Shown here: piece after piece, positions 1 to 5,338 of the stretch
Layout of the letters: each line of letters opens with the position of its first letter
Numbering within the stretch: the first letter of the stretch is position 1
Source of the DNA: Thermoprotei archaeon ex4572_64
GTDB lineage: Archaea; Thermoproteota; Thermoprotei; Thermoproteales; Thermocladiaceae
NCBI GenBank assembly: GCA_002254895.1
Contig: NJDF01000065.1
Coordinates: forward strand, 1 to 8,788
DNA: 8,788 nucleotides
Direction of reading: 5' to 3'
Notes under the pieces: generated by a model
What the model saw: only the letters and a program-made list of their open reading frames with translations
Told to the model about the DNA's origin: nothing
Databases searched by the model: none
Made by a program: the position numbers and the translations under genes

Positions 1-1154
1 AAGTATGTGTGCACTATGTATGTATTTTCAAGTTTTACGTAACTTAAAGCATAATCTCCCTTCTCTTTAGGTATACCTAAACCATTAAGTATACCTTCTT
101 TTCTAAATTGTCTAAACATTATTATAGACATTTCATTAAAATCTTTCCAAATTATTTCTCCAGGACCTATCTTGACTACTTCACCTGTAGGTTTGTAGTG
201 ATAAAGTATTACCTTGTATCTTCTATCAATTATATATTCATGAAATGCTCTACTTAATTCTAATCTCTTGTCAGGTATTTTACCTATTAAATACTCCATA
301 AAGTCAATAATGCTTGTCTTCTTCATTCTTATCTTTATTGAGTGATGACCAATAATGGTAGGTACTACTTGATTTCTAATATCATCAAGTCTTTTTCTAA
401 AAGTTCCTGTAGGTAAAATTTCAACAATACACTCACCTTCACATATCACTTCATAATCATTAGCTTGACTTAACTTTTCCTGAACTTCACTCAATTTTTC
501 TAATAATTGCTCTACCTCTTGTATTAATGTTTTCATTTCTGCATATTGAGCAGAACTTCTCCATTTAATACCGTAACTTCCAAGTTTATCTTTAAGCATT
601 AATCCAAGACTCATAAGTTCAGCTTTCTTTTCTGGATCCTTGATGTGTCGACTAAGCAGTACTTTCCCGCCAGGTATTAGTGATGCGTAATTACCATCAA
701 CTCTAAGTTCAGGACTTGCAAGAACCTCCTCGTTAGGAAGAACTGCAGTCTTAACTATAGTTACGGGTACTCTATCACCTTCCATGTATCCTCTACTAGG
801 CATTATAGCCTCAATTCCTCCAAGATCAAGAATAACTTTATTGTTCTCTATCTTCTTAACAATGCCTATAATAATGCTGTGAAGTGGTATCTTACTTCTC
901 CAGTAAATGAAATTACCATACTTATCCATTAAGTGATTAAGATACTTCTCTACAGCCCAGCACTTACCAATAATGGTTAAGGCACCTCTAATTCTTTCAG
1001 AATCCTTAACGGTAAGATCTGGAACATCGTAGCTTGGCTCTAATTTAAATCTATCAATAATTACGTCTGAAGGTTGAACTACTTTAAAACCAGCATCTAG
1101 AGCATCTTTTGTTAATGCTGTTGCATATACACCTCTAATCCTAACTTTTAACAT
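1..1154 (-). CDS. FAU-1 RNA-binding protein / probable ribonuclease (3' end cut by window edge)
   Basis: Archaeal FAU-1 binds AU-rich RNA and is regarded as an RNase E/G-like ribonuclease acting on rRNA precursors. About 384 codons are visible from the ATG at 1154; the C-terminus runs off the left edge. The N-terminus reads MLKVRIRGVYATALTKDALD, typical of the family. An S1-like beta-barrel follows at about residues 88-135 (IIIGIVKKIENNKVILDLGG). A Glu-rich helical section comes next, then the family hallmark VVPTIIGHHSIK at about 263-274. The visible end (YKVILYHYKPTGEVVKIGPG) is the DUF402 domain. The frame has no stop or deletion, unlike several genes further right. It is divergent from the phosphoesterase gene and close to the exosome gene rrp42, so it sits among RNA-processing genes. 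Identification rests on recalled family motifs. Confidence 0.88.
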   Translation of the reverse strand, partial: MLKVRIRGVYATALTKDALDAGFKVVQPSDVIIDRFKLEPSYDVPDLTVKDSERIRGALTIIGKCWAVEKYLNHLMDKYGNFIYWRSKIPLHSIIIGIVKKIENNKVILDLGGIEAIMPSRGYMEGDRVPVTIVKTAVLPNEEVLASPELRVDGNYASLIPGGKVLLSRHIKDPEKKAELMSLGLMLKDKLGSYGIKWRSSAQYAEMKTLIQEVEQLLEKLSEVQEKLSQANDYEVICEGECIVEILPTGTFRKRLDDIRNQVVPTIIGHHSIKIRMKKTSIIDFMEYLIGKIPDKRLELSRAFHEYIIDRRYKVILYHYKPTGEVVKIGPGEIIWKDFNEMSIIMFRQFRKEGILNGLGIPKEKGDYALSYVKLENTYIVHTY

Positions 1155-1180
1155 AGTTATAGAAGTCACTAACTCTAGGG

Positions 1181-1191
1181 TTATTATAGAT
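1181..1191 (-). promoter_or_regulatory. TATA box of the FAU-1 gene
   Basis: On the minus strand this reads TCTATAATAA, centred about 32 nt upstream of the ATG at 1154. That predicts a start of transcription a few bases before the start codon, so a nearly leaderless mRNA. Inferred from base composition and spacing only. Confidence 0.45.
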
Positions 1192-1208
1192 AATGCATGT
1201 TTGGTAAG

Positions 1209-1218
1209 CTTTAAAGTA
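1209..1218 (+). promoter_or_regulatory. TATA box of the COG1407 phosphoesterase gene
   Basis: CTTTAAAGTA lies about 32 nt upstream of the ATG at 1245, giving a very short or absent leader. No convincing Shine-Dalgarno motif precedes the ATG, in line with leaderless translation. Confidence 0.45.
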
Positions 1219-1244
1219 TTGAAATACAACTTCTAATCAAGATA

Positions 1245-2054
1245 ATGAAACTTGGCTACATCACTATAGAGAGTACTGATGGTTATAAATACTTAGTCAT
1301 TGCAGATACTCACGTAGGTTATGAGATTGAACTTTTAAGTCATGGAATCAAAATACCATCACAGACAGACAAGATAGTGAATTCAATAATTGAAAATGTG
1401 GAAAGAGAGAGAACTCACGGATTGATAGTTCTCGGCGATGTTAAGCATGAATTACCAACTCTTCAAGAATCTTATAGAGAAGTTATTAGCTTTTTACAAA
1501 AACTTTCAGAGAGACTTGAGAAGATAATACTAGTTATGGGTAATCATGATGGAGGTTTAGATAAAGTTCTTCAAAAACTAAATCTAAAAAATGTGACACT
1601 ACATGACTCTAGAGGTTTCATCTTAGAGACAAGTAATGGTAAGAAAATACTTATGCTACATGGAAACTCTAAACCTAAAATTGAAGATTTTGAAAGATGT
1701 GACGCCATGATCATGGGTCACACACATCCAGCTATAGTTCTTCAAGATTCTACAGGCTATATTGTTAAAGAACCTATAATTATGAAGTTAACTATTGATA
1801 AGAAAGTTCTCGCTAAGAGGATGTTCGGTACTGAAAGTGAGGGTAAAGAACTACCCATAATCGTATTACCAGTTAGTCATCCATCAACTATAGGTGTCAA
1901 TATTATGCAAATAATTTTAAGAAGAGAAGTTAAGACCTTCACTATTCTCCAATATGTAGATTTTCAAAGTATTCTACACAATGTTGAAATCTACTTAACA
2001 GACTATACGTACTTAGGTTCTCTAAATCATGTACTTGAAGTTCTTGAAAAGTAA
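1245..2054 (+). CDS. COG1407 ICC-like metallophosphoesterase
   Basis: Calcineurin-like metallophosphoesterase of the archaeal COG1407 group, whose natural substrate is not established. All five metal-site blocks are visible: ADTHVGYE (D21, H23), GDVKHE (D65, with the K67-H68 pair typical of this group), GNHD (N100, H101), LHG (H139) and GHTHP (H159, H161). These side chains would hold two metal ions for phosphomonoester or phosphodiester hydrolysis in the cytosol. The region after about residue 175 is less conserved and forms the C-terminal cap seen in this family. At 269 residues the length is normal and the reading frame is whole. The start is the ATG that follows a TATA box at a leaderless spacing. 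It is divergent from FAU-1 and lies 61 nt upstream of rrp42. Confidence 0.88.
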   Translation: MKLGYITIESTDGYKYLVIADTHVGYEIELLSHGIKIPSQTDKIVNSIIENVERERTHGLIVLGDVKHELPTLQESYREVISFLQKLSERLEKIILVMGNHDGGLDKVLQKLNLKNVTLHDSRGFILETSNGKKILMLHGNSKPKIEDFERCDAMIMGHTHPAIVLQDSTGYIVKEPIIMKLTIDKKVLAKRMFGTESEGKELPIIVLPVSHPSTIGVNIMQIILRREVKTFTILQYVDFQSILHNVEIYLTDYTYLGSLNHVLEVLEK

Positions 2055-2070
2055 TAGACTTGTGGGTAAG

Positions 2071-2078
2071 TTAAAATA
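2071..2078 (+). promoter_or_regulatory. probable TATA box of rrp42
   Basis: TTAAAATA in the gap after the phosphoesterase gene. A start about 25 nt downstream would fall near 2098-2102, giving a leader of roughly 15 nt before the inferred rrp42 start at 2116. That leader would contain the GGTGA Shine-Dalgarno motif at 2105-2109. Confidence 0.35.
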
Positions 2079-2101
2079 GGTACTTCTTAACTATCTGAAA
2101 C

Positions 2102-2141
2102 TCAGGTGAAGAAATATAGTCAGTATCACTCCATCACCTGA
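2102..2141 (+). promoter_or_regulatory. inverted repeat that can mask the rrp42 ribosome binding site
   Basis: TCAGGTGA (2102-2109) and TCACCTGA (2134-2141) are perfect 8-bp inverted copies separated by 24 nt. In RNA they form a stem that encloses the GGTGA Shine-Dalgarno motif, with the inferred start codon (2116) in the loop. The downstream arm lies inside the coding sequence for SPE. Pairing is seen directly; a role in translational control is inference. Confidence 0.4.
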
Positions 2142-2946
2142 ACCCTTACCACAACTTAGAAAGGAAATGATTAAGAAAATGATGGAGCAGGGTAGAAGAA
2201 TTGATGGTAGAGGTTTAATGGATTTTAGAAATTTAAATGTAAAGATTGGTGAGATTAAGACTGCAGATGGATCATCAATGGTATCCTTAGGTAATACTAA
2301 GGTAATTGCAGGTATTAAACTTGAGATTGGTCAACCCTTTAAAGATACACCAAATGAAGGTGCACTTATTGTTAATCTTGAAATGCCACCAATAGCATCA
2401 CCAACAATAGAGCCAGGACCACCAAATGAGGAAGCTATAGAGATTGCACGTGTAGTTGATAGAACAATTAGACATAGTGGTTTTCTTGATCTTAAATCAC
2501 TAGCAATAACTCCAGGCAAGTATGTCTGGATTCTCTGGATTGACCTATACGTACTTAATCATGATGGTAATCTCATAGATGCTTCAACAATAGCAGCAAT
2601 TTCTGCACTTATAAGTACGAAAATTCCTAAAGTTGAGATTACTGAAAGTGAAGTAAAGATAATTAAGGAAGAGAAGTACGAGTTAAAGCTTGATCTTGAA
2701 AAACTACCCTTAACCTTCACTTACATAAAGATTGGTAACTCCTTAATACTAGATCCAATACTAGAGGAAGAGAAGATCTCTGATGGTAGATACACTATAG
2801 GTATTGCAGGTGATAGAGTCGTATCTATACAGAAAGCATCAGGTATCTTTACGATAGATGATGTCAAGACTATTCTCAACAATTCTCTAAGTCTATATAA
2901 AGTTCTTAAAGAATACTTAATAAATAACGTATTTAGAGCTTCATGA
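2116..2946 (+). CDS. rrp42: exosome complex subunit Rrp42, with no standard start codon
   Basis: Rrp42 is the RNase PH-like subunit that pairs with catalytic Rrp41 in the hexameric ring of the archaeal exosome, for 3'-5' RNA decay and tailing. Family blocks are clear: GRRIDGR, TADGSSMVSLGNTKVIAG, DTPNEGALIVN, IEPGPPNEEAIEIARVVDR and LDLKSLAITPGKYVW. The first ATG in frame is 2167, but the 17 codons before it (ending PEPLPQLRKE) match the expected N-terminal helix of Rrp42 and follow an in-frame TGA at 2107. No ATG, GTG or TTG occurs there. ATA at 2116 sits 6 nt after a GGTGA Shine-Dalgarno motif and is my preferred start (276 residues); ATG 2167 (259 residues) is the fallback. rrp41, normally next to it, is absent from the window. 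Its stop overlaps the pyrE start (ATGA). Confidence 0.9.
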   Translation: MVSITPSPEPLPQLRKEMIKKMMEQGRRIDGRGLMDFRNLNVKIGEIKTADGSSMVSLGNTKVIAGIKLEIGQPFKDTPNEGALIVNLEMPPIASPTIEPGPPNEEAIEIARVVDRTIRHSGFLDLKSLAITPGKYVWILWIDLYVLNHDGNLIDASTIAAISALISTKIPKVEITESEVKIIKEEKYELKLDLEKLPLTFTYIKIGNSLILDPILEEEKISDGRYTIGIAGDRVVSIQKASGIFTIDDVKTILNNSLSLYKVLKEYLINNVFRAS

Positions 2947-3388
2947 GACGTTTTGACAAGTCTAAATTTATAAAATTCATAATCGATAATAACGTAATAA
3001 TCTTATCAGATCAAGGTTTTAAATTAAAGTCTGGAAGAACATCACCGTACTATATTAACCTAAAGGTAACGTAATTATTCTAGAAGATGTAGTTACAACA
3101 GGAAACTCATTGTTAAGTGCCATAGAGATGTGTAGAAATGTTGGTACAAACGTAATTGCAACCATAATCTTAACAGATAGACTTGAATTAAGAGATGATG
3201 GTAAGCATGTCAGAGACTTAATTGAAAATTCAGGAATAAAGTATTACAGTATGAGCACCATAATAGACATACTAAAAGTACTTATTAAGGAAGAATTAAT
3301 TAACAACGAAACTAAACGTAAAGTTATTGAATACCTAAAAACATACTCAATCGTTAAGGACAAAATGCTGAAAGAAATTGAAATCTAA
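2943..3388 (+). pseudogene. pyrE: orotate phosphoribosyltransferase with the central third deleted and frame shifted
   Basis: PyrE joins orotate to PRPP to make OMP in pyrimidine synthesis. The N-terminal part (2943-3065) starts with an ATG overlapping the rrp42 stop and holds FKLKSGRTSPYYINLK, the usual N-terminal block. The C-terminal part (3065-3388, shifted frame) begins GNVIILEDVVTTGNSLLSAI, the PRPP-binding signature, and runs to a normal end. The two are joined at about 3063-3067, where the first frame meets TAA at 3072. Compared with typical proteins of about 200 residues, some 65-75 residues are missing, including the glycine-rich TGGI-type loop and the flexible catalytic loop. The missing length must be 1 modulo 3. 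The protein cannot be functional as written. No other damage is visible, so the loss is recent or an assembly error. Confidence 0.85.
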
Positions 3389-3444
3389 ACATAGATGTTA
3401 AGTCAGTATCTTCTTAAAAAGTCTCTCTATTAGATTTCGATAGG

Positions 3445-3460
3445 TTTTACATTTTTCTCT
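3445..3460 (+). terminator. possible T-rich terminator after pyrE
   Basis: Runs of T (TTTT, then ATTTTTCTCT) about 60-70 nt after the pyrE stop resemble archaeal U-tract terminators. There is no strong hairpin. Weak call based on composition. Confidence 0.25.
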
Positions 3461-3462
3461 CA

Positions 3463-3494
3463 ATGATCATTTTAATCATGTGTCATATGATCAT
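3463..3494. promoter_or_regulatory. pair of ATGATCAT palindromes 24 bp apart
   Basis: The 8-bp palindrome ATGATCAT occurs at 3463-3470 and again at 3487-3494, so the two centres are 24 bp apart. Paired palindromes at about two helical turns can be sites for a dimeric regulator. No gene start lies close by, and short AT-rich palindromes also arise by chance. Confidence 0.2.
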
Positions 3495-3509
3495 GGTATC
3501 TTTTGCTAT

Positions 3510-3656
3510 TCATCCATACCTTAGATAACCTTCAACTTCACTGTACATCTCTTCAACTTTTGAGGTAATTTCTATAATGTAGAGATCTTTATCTATCGAT
3601 AATGTCTTTATCTCACTTTTCAATAATGAATCTCGATTCTTAACTCTGTGAAGAAT
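3510..3656 (-). other. possible decayed coding remnant, unknown function
   Basis: A 48-codon open stretch on the minus strand ends in TGA at 3510-3512 and reads protein-like near its end (DKDLYIIEITSKVEEM, then YSEVEGYLRYG). It is preceded in frame by TAA at 3657-3659 and has no good start; TTG at 3623 is the only standard candidate. The strand-helix pattern faintly recalls the end of the small KEOPS subunit Pcc1, but too little is present to claim it. Open stretches this long are common by chance in AT-rich DNA. Confidence 0.2.
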
Positions 3657-3663
3657 TTAGAAG

Positions 3664-3712
3664 TCAGTTGTACTCCCGCTAATCACTCCTCATCATAATC
3701 ACAGCTCATCAT
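3664..3712 (-). ncRNA. candidate C/D box guide sRNA
   Basis: Read on the minus strand, this 49-nt segment has the layout of an archaeal 2'-O-methylation guide. C box ATGATGA (3712-3706) is followed by a 12-nt guide GCTGTGATTATG, then D' ATGA (one mismatch to CTGA) and a 3-nt spacer. C' GTGATTA (one mismatch) follows, then a second 12-nt guide GCGGGAGTACAA and D box CTGA (3667-3664). Two 12-nt guides and a 3-nt D'-C' spacer are the geometry known for archaeal dual-guide C/D RNAs. By the N-plus-five rule the D guide would methylate A in UUGUACUCCCGC and the D' guide A in CAUAAUCACAGC; I could not assign targets. Flanks TAGA and TCTA could make a short terminal stem. A TATA-like box lies at the right distance upstream. 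Confidence 0.45.
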
Positions 3713-3736
3713 CAAGGTCTAGTTAGGTTACTAAGT

Positions 3737-3748
3737 TATTAATCTTTT
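3737..3748 (-). promoter_or_regulatory. TATA-like box upstream of the candidate C/D sRNA
   Basis: The minus strand reads AAAGATTAATAA, centred near 3742. A start 26 nt downstream falls at about 3716, four bases before the C box. Spacing supports an independent transcript, but no expression evidence is available. Confidence 0.3.
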
Positions 3749-3817
3749 GGTAAGTTTAACTTTCTACTTAACTTTCAGAGCACTGATTTTCTTAAAAAGA
3801 AATAGAAGAACATACTG

Positions 3818-3825
3818 TTAAATAT
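3818..3825 (+). promoter_or_regulatory. TATA box of the small RHH gene
   Basis: TTAAATAT centred about 27 nt before the ATG at 3849, the spacing expected for a leaderless transcript. Confidence 0.5.
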
Positions 3826-3848
3826 CTGCTAGTTGGTTATTCAGATAA

Positions 3849-4127
3849 ATGCAGTATGGAGGTGAATTTAGAGAAGAGTATAAGGAAGTTAGTGCTAAAG
3901 TACCAACAGAGCTTTATAGAAAAATGAAAAATTATAAAAGTAGATTTGGATTGAAGACTTGGAGAGATTTCTTTGAGCACTGTGTAGATTCTCTTGAAAA
4001 TAAAGCAGTAGTTAGTGAGGAGATTATTCAAGAGATTAGAAATTTGAAAATACTTATCATTCAACTAATCGATAAGGTTTCAAAAATTGAATTGACTCTT
4101 AAGAACATTACTGAACATAGAAAGTAA
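3849..4127 (+). CDS. small putative ribbon-helix-helix protein with C-terminal coiled coil
   Basis: I do not recognise a named family. Residues about 10-50 follow the ribbon-helix-helix plan: a short strand (KEVSAKVP), a proline before helix A (TELYRKMKNYKSRF), a Gly turn (GLKTW), then helix B (RDFFEHCVDSLE). This pattern is used by CopG/MetJ-type DNA-binding dimers. Residues about 55-90 are a continuous amphipathic helix with Ile/Leu spacing (EEIIQEIRNLKILIIQL), likely a coiled coil for self-assembly. The 92-residue frame starts at the only upstream ATG, which has a TATA box at leaderless spacing. It converges on the HD gene fragment with 5 nt between stops. A regulator role is inference; the palindromes at 3463-3494 are possible but unproven sites. 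Confidence 0.7.
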   Translation: MQYGGEFREEYKEVSAKVPTELYRKMKNYKSRFGLKTWRDFFEHCVDSLENKAVVSEEIIQEIRNLKILIIQLIDKVSKIELTLKNITEHRK

Positions 4128-4132
4128 ACATT

Positions 4133-4429
4133 TTAGAGACCTAGATCTTGAGCAATACTCTTTAAAGCTTCAAGACCAATACTTAGAAATTCATCAAGTT
4201 CAAGACCAAGTTCTCTACATAGCATGATCTTGTCACGACTCACATTTCTTGCAAAATCTTTCTGTTTAAATTTCCTTTTTAAAGTCTCTAACTTAACTTC
4301 ATGAAGCTTCTTATTAGGCATTACTAGAGCTGTAGCTACTATAAGTCCTGATAGAGCATCACATGCTCTTAACGCAATTGATAGTCTTGAATTATCCTTA
4401 AAACCTGTTAATTCGTTCTCATGCAACAT
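4133..4429 (-). CDS. C-terminal half of a split HD-domain hydrolase
   Basis: This is the C-terminal half of the archaeal COG2316-type HD hydrolase. HENELTGF corresponds to the H-N-E block of the metal site. Downstream, ACDALSGLIVATALVMPNKK and FARNVSRDKIMLCRELGL are the usual conserved regions, with a normal C-terminus (LEALKSIAQDLGL). It lies in the same frame as the N-terminal half at 4472-4699, but 42 nt with two more in-frame stops (beyond the N-half's own) separate them. Its ATG at 4429 has a good TATA box about 25 nt upstream, so it may be transcribed alone. Alone it lacks the HD dyad and would not be active; it could work only by assembling with the other half, otherwise the gene is dead. 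Confidence 0.75.
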   Translation of the reverse strand: MLHENELTGFKDNSRLSIALRACDALSGLIVATALVMPNKKLHEVKLETLKRKFKQKDFARNVSRDKIMLCRELGLELDEFLSIGLEALKSIAQDLGL

Positions 4430-4447
4430 TCAACTCATATTACATTC

Positions 4448-4460
4448 AATATAAATATAA
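4448..4460 (-). promoter_or_regulatory. TATA box inside the split HD gene
   Basis: The minus strand reads TTATATTTATATT, centred about 25 nt before the ATG at 4429. It falls in the AT-rich segment that replaces the middle of the HD domain. Whether it works as a promoter or is just AT-rich junk cannot be told from sequence. Confidence 0.35.
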
Positions 4461-4471
4461 CATGCAACTTA

Positions 4472-4699
4472 TTATGTGCCTATATTATATATTATAGCTT
4501 TAAAGTCGTTTTGTGTTAATTCATAGTCGAGATCGTGAAGAAGACCTGTAAGTCCCCATAACTCTTCATCCTCATTTAAACGTCTAGCTAAAGCTTTCAT
4601 AATAGCTTCTACAGCTAACATGTGCTTAACTAGCTTGTCATTTTTTACGTACTGTCTAGTAAGATTTAGAGCTTCTTCACGAGAAAGCTTGATAGACAT
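4472..4699 (-). CDS. N-terminal half of a split HD-domain hydrolase
   Basis: The first 66 or so residues match archaeal COG2316 predicted HD-superfamily hydrolases. The first metal His lies in LVKHMLAVEAIM, and the dyad is in GLTGLLHDLDYELTQNDF. Family members run on with a segment that carries a further His (EKHG-type) before the H-N-E block. Here that segment is replaced by IIYNIGT and tandem TAA stops. From NDF to HENE of the second half there are about 26 codons, nearly the family's normal spacing and in the same frame, but with unrelated AT-rich sequence. The protein lies 51 nt downstream of the isochorismatase gene on the same strand. Most likely a broken gene; two interacting half-proteins is the less likely alternative. 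Confidence 0.75.
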   Translation of the reverse strand: MSIKLSREEALNLTRQYVKNDKLVKHMLAVEAIMKALARRLNEDEELWGLTGLLHDLDYELTQNDFKAIIYNIGT

Positions 4700-4720
4700 G
4701 TCTCAAAATACCTAATCTCC

Positions 4721-4732
4721 CGTATAAGCTTT
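4721..4732 (-). promoter_or_regulatory. possible TATA box of the HD gene N-half
   Basis: The minus strand holds AAGCTTATACG about 26 nt upstream of the ATG at 4699. Spacing fits a leaderless transcript; the match to a TATA box is only fair. Confidence 0.3.
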
Positions 4733-4750
4733 ACGATTCTTTTGAATTAT

Positions 4751-5287
4751 TTAAATACTTTTTAAAACCTCATCTGTAGTCAGTAATTTAGCTCCATAAA
4801 TCTTCTCCATATATTTAAGAGCATATTCGTGATCTTCTTTTGAGAAAGCTGTTACGGCATCCTTAACAACGATAATGTTGTATCTGTAATAGAAGGCATC
4901 AGCAACTGTGTGAAGTACACATATGTGAGTATGTATTCCAGTAATGATTAGCGTATCTACTTTTAGATCTCTAAGTAGTGCATCAAGGCCTGTATCTCTA
5001 AATCCACTATACCATCTCTTCTCAAGAACATAATCTTCAGGTAATGGTTTTAACTCTTCAATAATTTCAACATCTTTAGTTCCTTTAACTGCATGTGAAC
5101 CCCATATCTTAAACTCAACATCACATGGTAAGTGAGAGTCAATTACGTGTATTACTGGTATTTTTCTTACATGTGCATGATCTATAATTCTCTTAATGTT
5201 AGGTACTATATTATCAACTTCAGGACTTCTCAATCTACCTTTAACAAACTCGTAAATCATATCGATAACGAGGATTGCTGACTTCAC
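4751..5287 (-). CDS. isochorismatase-family cysteine hydrolase (nicotinamidase-like)
   Basis: Cytosolic cysteine hydrolase of the isochorismatase/nicotinamidase superfamily. The catalytic triad is visible as D9 (AILVIDM), K90 (LEKRWYSGF) and C123 (THICVLHT). D50 and H52 (VIDSH) and H65 (WGSH) match the metal-binding residues of nicotinamidases, so hydrolysis of nicotinamide to nicotinate in NAD salvage is the best guess; other amides cannot be excluded. The usual cis-peptide region (TGIHTHICVLHT) is intact, and 178 residues is a normal length. The start is GTG at 5287, chosen because a TATA box is centred exactly 26 nt upstream, implying a leaderless GTG-start transcript. It shares that box with the divergent membrane protein gene. 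Confidence 0.87.
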   Translation of the reverse strand: MKSAILVIDMIYEFVKGRLRSPEVDNIVPNIKRIIDHAHVRKIPVIHVIDSHLPCDVEFKIWGSHAVKGTKDVEIIEELKPLPEDYVLEKRWYSGFRDTGLDALLRDLKVDTLIITGIHTHICVLHTVADAFYYRYNIIVVKDAVTAFSKEDHEYALKYMEKIYGAKLLTTDEVLKSI

Positions 5288-5308
5288 GTCCTACTACGTA
5301 GGTAAGTA

Positions 5309-5317
5309 CTATATATT
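5309..5317. promoter_or_regulatory. single TATA box shared by two divergent leaderless genes
   Basis: CTATATATT is near-palindromic. Its centre (about 5313) is 26 nt from the GTG at 5287 on the minus strand and 26 nt from the ATG at 5339 on the plus strand. The gap between the two start codons is only 51 nt, too small for two separate boxes, and none is seen. A bidirectional core promoter is inferred. Confidence 0.6.
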
Positions 5318-5338
5318 TGTTATTCTGTATCGAGATGA

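Noticed and set aside
2331..2519. Minus-strand open frame within rrp42
   Set aside because: Antisense to the conserved RNase PH-like domain of rrp42.
3837..4064. Minus-strand open frame over the RHH gene
   Set aside because: Overlaps a plus-strand gene with a good promoter; the translation looks like random hydrophobic and aromatic sequence.
4430..4500. Intron or intein in the HD hydrolase
   Set aside because: The replaced segment has nearly the same length as the missing family segment, so removing it would not restore the protein; no splice or intein motifs are seen.
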